A DNA stretch of 64,000 bases, from contig NW_024465777.1 in the NCBI RefSeq assembly GCF_017591425.1, forward strand, positions 5,766,001 through 5,830,000, in the 5' to 3' direction. The notes below the pieces were generated by a model that worked only from the letters and a program-made list of their open reading frames with translations, ran no database searches and had not been told where the DNA came from. Below, one piece after another: positions 46,602 through 57,275 of this stretch; the stretch's first letter is position 1, and each line of letters begins with the position of its first letter. Position numbers and translations under genes: made by a program. Origin of the DNA: Ochotona curzoniae (lineage: Eukaryota > Chordata > Mammalia > Lagomorpha > Ochotonidae).

Positions 46602-48178
46602 ACACACACACCTCCTCAGCCCAGAGTTTCTGCATCTTCAGGTCCGTGGTCAGTAGAGCCTGTAACAGCATCCCTGAGCCTGGAGTGGGGACAGAGAGAA
46701 CTGAATATTCTGGAAAGGGGGAGCTCCTGGGCTATGCAGGCCCTGGTCCAGGAGGTATCCATCTCAGTACACACTGCTTATACGGGCTTTTCCTCCCCTG
46801 TAGCTGCCCTGGAATGTAGGATATTCAGCTCCCCTGTCCTTCAGCAGGAAACAACACAGGTAAGACTTGAACTTGGGTCTGTGTGGCACATCAGTTACCT
46901 GGTAACCCTCAGCTGAGTCCAGCTCACAGACACCATCCAAGATCCTAGGAAGCTGCTGGCCAGCTTAGGGGCAGTCATCAACAGGGCCAGGAAACACAGG
47001 GACTCTGGCTGTTTGGAAAGAGAACAGGGCTCTGGGAACCAGGGCCGCTTCACCCAGCCCCTAAGTCTCAGCTACAAGTCTCAGCTATAAGTCTCATGGT
47101 GAGTGTGGACACAGGGTGGGCAAGATCTCAGCTTGGAGTGGTCCGAGGGTAGGTATGTACCCAGAGTAAGAATAGTCCTAGGCTGGGAGTAGTCCCAGAG
47201 AAGGAATGGTCCCATGGTGGGAGTGGTCCCAGGGTGGGAGAGGAGGCTATTTGAGTATATTTGCACAAATCCTAAGTAAACATCCAGAGATTCTTCAGAG
47301 AAGCTAACAGCTGCCAGTACTTGGGACTGTATGAGCTTTCCAGCTTGTAAAATCAGGCTGGGCACAGGGGGGCATAGAAGCGGCTTCCTAGAAAGCGAAG
47401 TGGGCAAGGGTTCAGGCAGTATCCAGTTCAAGGACTTATTCTCACGGAAATTTCTGGATACTGAAGTGCCCTGGCCAGAAGCCTCCAATTATTCCTTGAG
47501 GGGCCTATGGCCACCTGCTACTCTGAGATACAAAAACGGAGGAGGTGGTGCTTCCTCTGCTACCTGTCCAGAGCTGACCCATACATGTGGCTCAGGAAGC
47601 AGGTCCGTGTCCTTGCTGTTGACTCCTTGGCATTGTGTCTTCTTGAGGTCACCATCCAGGACAGGCTTGCTAACTGAGTCAGGAGAAGGCTCCAAGGAGC
47701 CACTTCCCCTGGACAGTGTCACAAAGACTTTGTACCCCTGGCTGGAGGAAGGGTGGGACCACCCCAGTTTGGAGTTTGTCCTGTGACACTGCTACACAGT
47801 CAGGAACAGTTCCTTTCCCAACCCTTTACCCCACTGCCTTTAGCACTTGGGAGCACTGTCCAGAGCTTTAGATTATTGTATCTTTGCGGCGAACTTGAAA
47901 TCTGCCCCCAGAGTCTACACCTGACCCTGAACTTCTCCCCATCAGATCCCCCTGGGTCAGGAGGAAGTCATCAGCCACAGTTGTCATAGGACATGCTCAG
48001 AGGTGGATGACGCGGTGCACTGCAGTCCTGATTAGCATCCCCATGTGGGTGCTACAGCCTCCGTACCTAATGGGCCACACACGTGCCCAAGATGGAGGTG
48101 CCCAGACATCCCTTCTCCCAGGTCGGCCTGCCCACCATATGTGTGGAGAAGCCCCTGGAGCCCTCTAACCAGTAGGCA
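45915..48178 (-). other. PTAFR: Candidate PTAFR 3' untranslated region
   Basis: Follows the PTAFR stop codon on the minus strand. The first AATAAA I found downstream of the stop is at 45937-45942 (tttatt on the plus strand), with a TG-rich stretch just beyond it, so a transcript end near 45915-45925 is plausible. No SINE interrupts the interval. A CA microsatellite lies at 46569-46611. The signal overlaps text that could also belong to an ancient L2 or MIR element ('tttattgagcacttcctgca'), so the end is only a candidate. Confidence 0.4.
46569..46611 (+). repeat. (CA)n microsatellite
   Basis: About 20 CA units with one CATA interruption. It would read as TG/GU in a PTAFR transcript. Confidence 0.95.
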
Positions 48179-49184
48179 TCAGTTCTTAAGGCAGCCAGCA
48201 GGCATGTGGTTGAGCGGCAGGCTGATGTCGGTGGCAGTGTCAGTGGTGGCCCGAGAGCACTTACGGCTGCTTCGCATGCTGTAGAGCTTCTCGGTGAGGT
48301 GCTTGCGGAACTTCTTGGTGAGGAAGCAGTAGATGATAGGGTCCAGGACACGAAGTAGCATATTATTATATTGATATTTTGTTCTCTTAATATTATTTTA
48401 ACTCAGAGTACACATAATATTGACATGGTAAATCCATTTTTATGTTACTAATATCTTAATGAAGCCCGTCTATATCAACCATTCTTCTAGCAAATAATTT
48501 TTTATTTATATTATATCTTATTTCATAATAACTTAATCACTTCATCTCTTCCTATACTCCTCTCTACCATCTAATATTCATCTATTCTTAATGAATATAT
48601 ACTCTCTTTATTAATATTCTCACATACTATCCCAATTAATACAGCATAGATAGAGATATATAACTTCCATATCCACTACCCACACATAGAGAGATTATAT
48701 CCATCCATACAGAGATAGTAGTGTCACACAGCGCTCACGATAATTTTTTTATTTAAACATATCTATCTCTCGGCTCTAAGATTTAATCTCTCCGCTCAGT
48801 ATAAATTTATTCGCCACTACTACTATCGAAACTCAAGCCCATTATGTCATATTTCTTCATACCCTATACCTCTCCATCACTGCCGAACACGCGCGCATAT
48901 AGAGATATATTATAATTGATCGCCCCAGCATAGATATACATCACACCAGCGGCCATTATCATGTGACGGATAGATCTGAGGATGTGTGTGTATATCCACC
49001 CACATACAATTGTAGAATGTTGTATAGAGACGCGAGATGTATGCACATCGTGCTGCTCTGAGTACTCACTGTGTGTTCAATAGCCATTGGCAACAACGCC
49101 CAGCATGAAGATGATGCTGTAAACAATCGGAAAGAGGGTGTACCGGAACTCTGAGTCCACACGGGAGGAATTCAGTGTCTCCAT
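48179..49184 (-). CDS. PTAFR: Platelet-activating factor receptor, coding exon with unreadable middle
   Basis: PTAFR is a plasma-membrane class A GPCR that binds platelet-activating factor and signals through Gq and Gi in leukocytes and platelets; the family member I know has 342 residues in one coding exon. Seen here: the ATG at 49184-49182 opens 35 residues ([15 protein letters not shown]..., ending ANGY) covering the extracellular N-terminus and early TM1, with an N-glycosylation sequon at N5. At 48349 the frame resumes as [18 protein letters not shown], the end of TM7 with the DPxxY motif and helix 8. A Ser/Thr-rich tail ([13 protein letters not shown]) follows, ending ...CLKN with stop TGA at 48179-48181. 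The 730 bases between encode no receptor and contain stops in every frame I looked at. The flanks show no decay, so the gene is probably intact in the animal and damaged in this sequence; a true disruption cannot be excluded. Confidence 0.9.
48350..49079. other. Anomalous AT-rich sequence replacing PTAFR codons 36-286
   Basis: The left part (48360-48720) is very G-poor on the plus strand and full of short TATT, ATAT and CTAT strings. The right part adds scattered GC but still no structure. No SINE, LINE, LTR, duplication or terminal repeat is visible. Its length (730) is close to the 753 bases expected for the missing codons. Low-quality read ends or a bad gap fill fit best. Confidence 0.8.
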
Positions 49185-49230
49185 CTCTCAGGACCAGTAG
49201 GGGAAGCTGCTCATCTGGTCCTGGCTGTGC

Positions 49231-49232
49231 CT
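49231..49232 (-). other. PTAFR: Splice acceptor of the PTAFR coding exon
   Basis: On the minus strand 'ggatggtcttgtag' precedes 'gcacagccaggaccag'. AG lies at 49232-49231, leaving a 46-base 5' untranslated piece before the ATG. This agrees with PTAFR having non-coding upstream exons. Confidence 0.7.
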
Positions 49233-49572
49233 ACAAGACCATCCAAGGATTCTAGTTAATACAGAGGCAGGAAGGAACTGTCCTGGTCTGTCAATCCCAA
49301 CTCCCTGCCGGGGAGGGAATGATGATGTCTCCTCTAAAATCCTGGCTGACACGTAGTCCTCTGGGCAGCCGTGCTAAGAGGGCTGGAGGACAGAGATCCG
49401 TGCTTTCACATCAGGGCTCAACGCTCAGGAGAATATTCCTTCACTCCTTTTGCCTCTCTGTCCCTCTGCTAGGTGAGGCCACAATGCTCAAGACACCAAA
49501 TCCCAGGCACCAGGCCTCGCAGTGAGCTGCAGCCCATTTCCAAGTCTAGGTGCACACAAATACACACCCTGA
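49233..49572. other. Presumed PTAFR intron, unique sequence
   Basis: Nothing recognised beyond the acceptor. Confidence 0.45.
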
Positions 49573-49757
49573 GAGGTGCCAGGGGATGGCTCAAGTATTC
49601 ATGTCTCTGCCATTCATGGGGAGATGGGGCAAGGAGTGTTCCCTGACACTCAGCTTCAGCATAGCCAAGACCTTGTCAGTGTGGGCACTGGAAGAGTGAA
49701 CAGGCAGGCATCAATTTGTCTCTCTGCCTCTGAAATTAATTACTTAACTTTAAAAAT
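49573..49757 (+). mobile_element. CSINE 3' half
   Basis: 'gatggctcaagtattcatgt', 'actcagcttcagcatagcca' and 'tctgcctctgaaattaatta'. Confidence 0.7.
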
Positions 49758-49767
49758 TCCACCCTGG

Positions 49768-49806
49768 GGGTCAGCACTGTGGTTAGTAGGTTAAGTTCTC
49801 CACACG
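49768..49806 (+). mobile_element. CSINE head, fused to an antisense CSINE
   Basis: About 40 bases of a sense head ('gggggtcagcactgtggtta') followed at once by antisense SINE text. Confidence 0.7.
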
Positions 49807-50000
49807 TGGCATTTATTCAAGAGAGACAGAGAGAGAGATCTTCCATCCACTGGTTCACACCCCAATTGTCTGAAACAGCTGGGATGGGGCCAGGCCTGGA
49901 ACTCTTCCCAGCCTCCCAGGCGGAAGTTGTGGATTAACGGGAGGCTGGAACTGGGAGTGAAAACAGGACTTGAATCCAGGCATTCTGACACAGGGGGCTG
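49807..50000 (-). mobile_element. CSINE, antisense, tail-less
   Basis: 'ttccatccactggttcacac', 'ggatggggccaggcctggaa', 'ggacttgaatccaggcattc' and a decayed head. Confidence 0.78.
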
Positions 50001-51005
50001 GGGAATAAGCATCCCAAAAGGCATCTGATATGCTTATCACACTCCTGTCTTTCCAGAACCTTTTGAGTGGATGTGGCTTGCTTTTTTAATCCTTTCTTTC
50101 TCCACTCCCCTTCAGCTTTGAGTGGCAGCCAGACCCAGTGCCTCCTTTGCCCACAGACCCTGATGCATCTCTTAGCCCTGCCAGGCTCTGCCCAGTGCAG
50201 CCCTGTGCCCAGGAGTGCCCTCTTAGATGGGCACACATCACCAGGCTGTTTTGGAATTTCTCACAACATGGTCTGAGCTGCTGGGAGGGTTCTCGCAGGC
50301 CCCACCTGCTCGGTCCTGGAGCCATGAGTAACCAAGCAAATGGGAGAGTCAGGCTCATCTATGTGTGCTCCCAGGGGCGAGTTTCCCTAATAAATAAATA
50401 AATAAAAATAAAGCAAAAGCAATTCCTAATGCACAAAATACCAGATTTTTAAGTGAGGCCAAGATTGTAACAGTACCAGGTAGAGTCATAGTAAGATCTG
50501 AAACAAAATGATTTTTTTCTAGAAAATATTTATCTAGAGGGTGAAAGTTTGGGGGCCCCCTTCCATTTTGCCCTTATGCATGCCTTGCTTTGACCCCCCA
50601 CTGCTGGTCATAGAGCAGACTTTTCAGGAAGGCAGTGGGGCCTGGGGCAAGGCCGTGCCACCTGGCCTGGGCCTTCTAGCTGCAGTGTCTCCCAAGGACA
50701 TGGACAGCTGGAACCCAAACCCCATGGGGGAGCTGGTAACTGGGATGCAACTTCCCCAAAGACCTGGAACAAGCAGCAAGGCCTGGCCAGCTGACTCTCA
50801 GGCTGCACCAGGCCAGCCCTGCCCCGCCCCCCCCCCCCCAGGAGTACCAGCACCTCAGCCACCTAATCAAGTGGGAGGCAGGCTGGAGGAAGCTCATCTT
50901 CTATTCTGAATCCTTGCAGACCTAAACACTCCTGGGAACTCCAAAGAGCTTTGGTGTACATGGGATCCAGCCATTAAGACTTGGCCTCTTTGAAATGAGA
51001 AATAA
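50001..51005. other. About 1 kb unique DNA, presumed intronic
   Basis: Contains an AAAT microsatellite (50389-50413) and a C run (50827-50840). A 122-codon plus frame at 50541-50909 has no domain. Confidence 0.45.
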
Positions 51006-51342
51006 GGGCCCGGCGCCATGGTCTAGCAGCTAAAGTCCTCACCTTGAACGCACCAGGATCCCATATGGGCGCCGGTTCTAATCCCAGTTGCTCCACTTCC
51101 CCTCCAGCTCCCTGCCTGTGGGCTGGGAAGCAGTCAAGGACGGCTCAAAGTCTTGGGACCCTGCACCCACATGGGAGACCTGGAGGAGGTTCCTGGCTCC
51201 TGGCTTTGGATCAGCACAGCACCAGCCGTTGTGCTCACTTGGGGAGTGAATCATCGGGCTGGAGACCTTCCTCTCTGTCTCTCCTCCTCTCTGTATATCT
51301 GCCTTTCCAATAAAAATAAATAAATCTTAAAAAAAAGAGAGA
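51006..51342 (+). mobile_element. Young CSINE with short target-site duplication
   Basis: Head GGGCCCGGCGCCATGGTCTA, 'ccggttctaatcccagttgc', tail 'aataaaaataaataaatctt'. gagaaataa flanks it at 50997-51005 and recurs near 51343-51351. Confidence 0.92.
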
Positions 51343-51351
51343 GAGAAATAA

Positions 51352-52024
51352 AACATTCTACAACATGGCATTTTTCAGTAACCCAATTATAAACTTTCTT
51401 CATGTTCACATAACTAACATACTCTTGGTGGAAAACAGCTTCCCAAATTAAAACACTTTAGGAAGAGAAGGGATGTAGATTTGCGGTTCTTCATGGAGTT
51501 AATATTGGGTTTACCCAAAGATAGCTGAGCCCTTGTAGCAGCTTCTGTGCTCAGCCCATCAGCAGGTACAGGAAGCATGTATAGATAGCCCACTCTCCCG
51601 CCCGGGGCTCTGGTCAAGGCGAGGGGGATTGAATAGCTTTGCTTGGGTGAGCAGTGATCCTTAGTTGAGATTACGTCAAAGTTACACAAATGGGACTTGC
51701 CTAGAAGGCAGTCACAGTGCAGAAGAACCTGGACCCCGCTGTGGACGTTCCTCAGCCTGTTTGCATGCGAGTGGCTCTCTCCTTTGGATAGGCCGGTAAG
51801 CAGGATTTCCTGGAGGTGGTCACTGAGGTTGGGAGGTTAGGTGTAGGGGTGTACAGCCAAAGCCTTCGCCAACCACACTATGTTGGGTCTTCTGTCCAGA
51901 GAACTTGAATTTGGCCTTCCTCAGGGCCTCAGTCACACCCTTCTTATATTCTGTTGTGTGCTGCAGATAGATATGGTGACTGGACAAATGTAAACTTGGC
52001 CACTGTGCTCTGGGGCTTTCTTCT
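51352..52024. other. Unique sequence
   Basis: About 670 bases, nothing recognised. Confidence 0.4.
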
Positions 52025-52289
52025 TTTTTTCAGACTTATTTTTATTGGAAAGTCAGATAGAGAGGAGGAGGGACAGGCACCGATTTGAAGCCAGGAGCCT
52101 GGAATCTCTTTTGGGTCTCCCATGTGGGTGTGGGGTTCCAAGACTTTTGGGTCATCTTCTGTTGCTTTCCCAGGCCTCAAGCAGGGAGCTGGATGGGAAG
52201 TGGGGCTGCCAGGATTAGAACTGGCACCATATGGGATCCCGGTGTGTACAAGGTAAGGACTTTAGCCACTAGACTATCACACTGGGCCC
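52025..52289 (-). mobile_element. CSINE, antisense, internal deletion
   Basis: 'cagacttatttttattggaa' tail joins 'caccgatttgaagccaggag' early, so about 50 bases of the body are missing; head 'actatcacactgggccca'. Confidence 0.88.
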
Positions 52290-52464
52290 AACCGTGGAGC
52301 TTTCTACAGGCACCTTACATACCTGCCTAGAACGTAGACTGGGAACCACCCCAAGTCAGTGACATGAGCATTCACAGGAAATGCTATTGCCAAGGTGCTC
52401 TAGCATCCACACAAGCCCCTACCGACGGGGCTGCTACATGTAGCCTTACACCCTGGGACCCTCA

Positions 52465-52745
52465 AGGAAAGACAAGAGGAAGACAGAGAGATAGGGATCT
52501 TTCATCTGCTGATCCACTTCCCAAATGCCCACAAGAGCCAGGCCAAAACCAGAAGCCTGGATCTCTATTCCCCTCTCCCACATGGCTGGCAGGAACCCAA
52601 GCACCGGAGCCATCATCATCTGCTGCCTCCGGGATGCATCAGCAGGAAGCTATTTTGGAAGTGGAGTAGCCAGGACTCAGACCAGAACCCTAATATGGGG
52701 TGCTGGCATCCCCAGCAGTGGCCCAGTCCACTGTGCTGCCCCCAG
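52465..52745 (-). mobile_element. CSINE, old, antisense
   Basis: 'tttcatctgctgatccactt', 'gccaggccaaaaccagaagc' and 'ccactgtgctgccccca' head. Confidence 0.82.
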
Positions 52746-53639
52746 AATAGTGGCTCTGTGACCTTTGCACAACTTCGAGGCATTCTGCCTTACTTATCTG
52801 CCCAGCGCTGGCTCAGTGTGTTACATGGGTCTTCTAAGCGCCGACCTCTCTGTTCACAGAACTAAAAGATGGATTCAATGACAATATCGCAGTCTTACCA
52901 GGAAGCTCTTCAGGAATCCGAAAGCTGTTAACTTCTGGCTGGCAGAAACAAGGTTTCCACAAAGTCTAAATTTCTTTGAAAGCTCAAATGTTTCACAGGC
53001 TGGGACCCCCAGCCCCCAGACCTCCTGTCCCATGAACCACCATTGGTACCCACTGACCCCAAGCCTCAACTAGGGATGGCAGCAGTGCCTCTGGAAGGGG
53101 AGCAGAAGGCTCAGTGTAATGAGATGATGAATTTTGGTTTTCAAGGAATCCAGGGACACTTTGGGAATAATAAAACCTGCATTGACCTAATTAGACATTG
53201 AGAAACCACCAGCACACTCAGTTGAGCAAGGCACCAGAAGGTTCCCGGTCCCTGAAATTCCAACTAGAACCTGTTATTTCTTTAAATACACCTGTAGGTA
53301 TCTTCAGGCTTCCTCAAGCATTTGTTCTGCTGGGGGCTTCGGGGAGTCTGTTCTCTCTCCCAGCACTTCATTTGGTGGTTCCAGGTATTAGGAATACACA
53401 GCAAATAACACATTGCAGGCTCTTACTGCTTCCTGATCTTTTGATTGGCAAAGACCTCCATGAAGGAAGCCAAGTGTGGGTGTGGGCAGGGAAGATCCTT
53501 CAGGGAAGCTCCAGACAGCTGTGAGGGTTAGGCCTAGGGGAAGGGGCAATGGAAGCAGCCAGGTAGCCAGGCTGATGGAGCAGCAGAAGCAGCCAGGGCA
53601 GCATTCGGTCCTGGAGGAGGTGTCTGTGGGGCAGGAGGT
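52746..53639. other. About 900 bases of unique DNA
   Basis: Presumed intronic; nothing recognised. Confidence 0.4.
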
Positions 53640-53850
53640 GTGGCCAGCACGGCAAGTCATTTCTTGGGATACCTACAACCCATATCAGAATGCCTGGCTT
53701 GAGTCCCAGCTACTGCGCTTCCCACTCAGCTCCCTGCTAATGGACTAAGTAATGGAGTCTCACTTCGCACACAGGAGACCCCATTCCTGCCTCCTGGGTT
53801 CAGCCCAGTCCAGTTCCAGCTGTTGTGGCACTTGGATATGGGCAGCTAGC
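53640..53850 (+). mobile_element. CSINE, old, 3'-truncated
   Basis: 'tgtggccagcacggcaagtc' head, 'cccactcagctccctgctaa' and 'cagcccagtccagttccagc'. Confidence 0.72.
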
Positions 53851-53942
53851 ACCCCAAGTGGAGACTTAACTCACCAAACACCGCCACCTCCTACTTTGAG
53901 CATTTACACTTTCTTCTGTGTGTACCAGGGAGCTACACACAA

Positions 53943-54231
53943 TGTGGAACATTGTTTGCTTGGGCTGAGTTGATTGGCGCTCTTTGGGACCGGCAGGAAC
54001 AGGAACTGGGCTTGTAGCTAAAAACACCTGGACTAATTGGACTCATCTGTATCCAATTTTCTGGCTAAATTAGGACTTGCTAGGAAGGGTATATAAGGAA
54101 AGGTGAGGGAGCAGTGGAGACTTCGCAGACTTCTGCCATCACTGGTCTTCTGTCAGTGCTTTATCCTCAGACCCTCTCCCTGTCCACGTTACTAGCTCTG
54201 CTGGCTGGAGCAAACAGCGCCTAATGTGGGG
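53943..54231 (+). mobile_element. ERV LTR followed by a lysine-tRNA-like primer binding site
   Basis: The LTR spans about 53943-54216: it starts TGTGGAAC, has a TATA box (gtatataagg, 54089-54098) and ends CAAACA. The next bases, GCGCCTAATGTGGGG (54217-54231), match 13 of 15 bases of the retroviral primer binding site for lysine tRNA (GCGCCCAACGTGGGG), lacking the usual leading TG. The order LTR then PBS shows the 5' LTR of a plus-oriented endogenous retrovirus of the betaretrovirus-like (ERVK) kind. No gag, pro, pol or env frame follows, so the provirus is deleted. Confidence 0.75.
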
Positions 54232-54704
54232 CATGGCTCGAAATCTGTGTCACCACTGACCCAGTTTGTGACTGACGCACTGGTTTTCCCAGCAGCCCTG
54301 GACACAGCTTCTGGTTGCTGCTGGCTCAGGGAGAAGCTGGGCAGTGGCAGGGATCATAAAGATCCAATCAGAGCAACTCCGCCGAGTACGTGGGTGCCCT
54401 CAGTGGTGGGGTAAGGAAGCCACAAACGTCCAGGCAGACAGAAGAGGGACATCTGAAGGGACATCAGAAATGTGGCAACTCATGGTGCACTTATAACTGG
54501 AAAGCAGATGAGTCAGCTTGGCCTCTTAGCAGTGGCCTGGACCGTTAGTCACGCTGCTTCTCTGTCCAGGCCTTGCACGTGTATAGACAGTGACACGCCT
54601 TCTCCCCAGGGCTTTGGTAAGCATCAAGGGAAATGAAGAACATAGAGTCTTCGGGGAAGAAGGAGGCCTAAGCCCAGACATCAGCTCAAATCCTGCCTCC
54701 CAGG
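54232..54704. other. Possible ERV leader remnant, then unique sequence
   Basis: A donor-like site 'gtggggtaaggaag' near 54405-54418 could be a retroviral major splice donor. Nothing coding was recognised. Confidence 0.35.
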
Positions 54705-55020
54705 CGTTCACTGTGGTGGCCCACTGCTCAGGAAGCCCACAGCACAAGCCTGACTTGAGTCCTGGCTCTGCCTTGCAGCCACCTTCCTACTAAGGCCCAC
54801 CCTGGTAGGTAGCAGATGACAATTCAAGTGCCTAAGTCCCTACCACCCACATGGGAGACCCTGATGGGGTCCTTGTCTCCTGGCTTCAGCCTGGCCCAAT
54901 CCTGACTATTGTGGACACTTGGGAAATAAACCAGCAGATAAAAGACAGAGTTAAAGAATGACCTAACTGTATCTCTTCTCTTTCTCAGTGTCTTTTTTCA
55001 AAATTAAAAAAAAAAAAAAT
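54705..55020 (+). mobile_element. CSINE, old
   Basis: 'ttcactgtggtggcccactg' head, 'cacccacatgggagaccctg' and a TTAAAAAAAA tail. Confidence 0.82.
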
Positions 55021-55025
55021 GAAAA

Positions 55026-55325
55026 CAGGGCCGATGCAGTAGCGTAACAGGCTAATCCTTCACCTGTGATGCCAGCATCCCATATGGCTGCCAGTTTGAA
55101 TCCCAGCTGCTCCATTGTTGATTCAGCTCACTGCTAATGGCCTCAGAAAGCAGCAGAGGGGTCCAAGTTCTTGGGCCCCTGCACCCACGTGGGAGACCCG
55201 GATGAATTTTCTGGTTCCTGATTTCTGATTGGCTCAGCTCTAGCCCTGCAGCCCAATGAACAGAAGATCTCTGTGTCTTGCCCTGCTATAATTCTTCACA
55301 GTAAAACAAATAAATGAAAATTAAA
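55026..55325 (+). mobile_element. CSINE
   Basis: 'gggccgatgcagtagcgtaa' head, 'ccagtttgaatcccagctgc' and 'gtaaaacaaataaatgaaaa' tail, directly after the preceding SINE. Confidence 0.86.
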
Positions 55326-55889
55326 AAACCAAAAAGCTTCTGCTTTCAATTTCACAGCATAGCTGTGGCCAAGGCAGGGTCTGAAACCATACAAAACCCA
55401 GGTCTTAGGTCATCAACTGCTCCACCAAGCTGCAGCTCCCTGAAGTCAGGATCACCTGCCGATGAGACCAGCTCAGATGCTTCTCCTGGCTGTGTCACCA
55501 TCACATGGTCACAGTGACCGCTCAGGTCCAGCTCACCTAGCTGGAAGAAACCTACATTAGGCTTCCAGATACACAAAGCTCCTGGGAACGTGTCAGGGAC
55601 TTTTTTCATAGCAGCTGGACCCAGATGACAAAATGACATCAGCCAATGAAAGCTAATAATAATTACAATCACACCCACCTGTAAGGCAGCTGTGAGGCTG
55701 AAGCAGAGAAGGTCTGAGCTACTACTGGCAGTCAGGGTGCCACCGGGTTCCCATGACATGGCACAGCAGGTCACACTGTCATTACTGGCGACTTCTCCCT
55801 CCTATGCTGGAAATTCGCTGGGTACCAGGCCCTGGTAGGTTGCCAGGGTCTCCTGCATTGCAAATGCTCAAACAATACTCCCTAAATAG
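55326..55889. other. Unique sequence with a MIR-like piece
   Basis: A possible sense MIR remnant lies at 55640-55705 ('aataataattacaatcacac', 'cacctgtaaggcagctgtga'). Confidence 0.45.
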
Positions 55890-56183
55890 AAGCCAGCATT
55901 ATGATGCAGTACAGTAAGCCTCTTCCTGCTGTTCCAGCATCCCATATGGGCTCCACTTCTGATCCAGCTCCCTGCTTATGGCCTGGGAAAGCAGCGGAGG
56001 ATGACCCAAGTGCTTGATGAGCCCTTGCACCCCATGTGGGAAACCCAGAAACTTCTGGCTCTTGTCTTCAGCCTGGGACATTGTGGCCATCTGGGGCATG
56101 AATCAGCTGATAGAAAATCAGTCTCTGTCTCTTTCTCTCTGTAATGTTGTCTTTCAAACAAATAAGCAAATCTTAAAGAAAAT
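55890..56183 (+). mobile_element. CSINE
   Basis: 'agccagcattatgatgcagt' head, 'tatggcctgggaaagcagcg' and 'tcaaacaaataagcaaatct' tail. Confidence 0.86.
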
Positions 56184-57049
56184 GGGAATTATACCAGTGC
56201 TGCCCTCTAAGGACAGTCCTGAAGCTGAACACAAACCTCTCAAAGGCATGGCATGTACCAGGTGCATTATCCCTGTTTGTCTTTTCCTGCCACTGCACAT
56301 CACTGCCCTCTCAGGAGGCCCTTCCTGGAGTGCCTTCCTCCCAGTCTCCCAAGTTTGACAATGATTGGAGGGGGTAGATGGAAGGAAACAAGTGTCCCAC
56401 CCCTTCAGGAATTCGGCCCAGGACTCTCTATGGATCCCTGCACCTGGAACCACACACCGAGCCTGGCATGTGCATTGGTAGATGAGTAGAGCTCTTGGTC
56501 TGGAGAGAGGCCAGAAGAGAGTGTGGGGCCCAGAAGTAGGACCGCCTGAGTAGCAGAGTTCCTCCACTTTCCCTTTGCAGGGAGAACTCTTCTCTGATTG
56601 CAGCCACTTTCCTTGGACTGTGTCTGCTCCTCTGGCCTGGGAGACCCCAAGTCTGACCTGGCACTCTCCTCCTGACTCCCTAGCATCCAGGAAGCACCTG
56701 CATGTGAGTCCTCCCCACCCCCTGTCCTGGCTTCCTGGCATGTAGGGAGGGTGAGGAAGCACCCTCTCAGGACTTCACCAGTGCACCTGCCTGTCACCTC
56801 CAGAACCCCACTGATATCCTGCTGGCCCTGGCGTGACCCTGGCCTAGCCTCCCTCCCTTTAGCTGCAGGGGGACCTTCATGAAACCTTCCACATGTACTG
56901 GTTAGGGGTGAGAACCAAGTGAAGCCACTCAGTGCAGGGCCATGAGCTTCCATCCCTGTTGGTCTCACACAACATTCACGAACAAGCCAGCCACCTCTCC
57001 TTCAGAAACAGCAGGCTTGGGAGAAAAACCCAGCAACCGGAACCGGGGG
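56184..57049. other. About 870 bases of unique DNA
   Basis: Frames of 187-202 codons on the minus strand overlap each other in different frames and show no domain, so they are not called. Confidence 0.4.
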
Positions 57050-57225
57050 TCAGGGCTCTGGCCTGAGCTGTGCCTGCCACCTTCCCACCTTCAGTTCTGG
57101 ACCTTGGGGTTCTTATCTGCAAAACAGGGTGCCTCCCCATTCCTTGCAGCAATGATGTCAGGAGGAAGTGAGGTGATCAGGAGTAATGAAAGTCTGGGTA
57201 AACCATAAGGCATTTGGCACAATGA
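57050..57225 (+). mobile_element. MIR
   Basis: 'ggggttcttatctgcaaaac' and 'gaggtgatcaggagtaatga' followed by 'catttggcacaatg' fit the MIR core and 3' end. Confidence 0.55.
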
Positions 57226-57239
57226 AATGGGCTTGATCT

Positions 57240-57242
<3 letters not shown>

Positions 57243-57275
<33 letters not shown>

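Noticed and set aside
48350..49079. Transposon insertion as the explanation of the PTAFR break
   Set aside because: No terminal repeats, target-site duplication, tail or repeat-family text, and the block replaces rather than adds to the coding length.
48864..49162. Small minus-strand frames inside the anomalous PTAFR block
   Set aside because: They fall in or run into the structureless sequence and do not match PTAFR or another protein.
56154..56968. Overlapping 202- and 187-codon minus-strand frames
   Set aside because: Two long frames overlap in different registers in unique DNA. Neither has domain motifs, and the first ends in SINE text.
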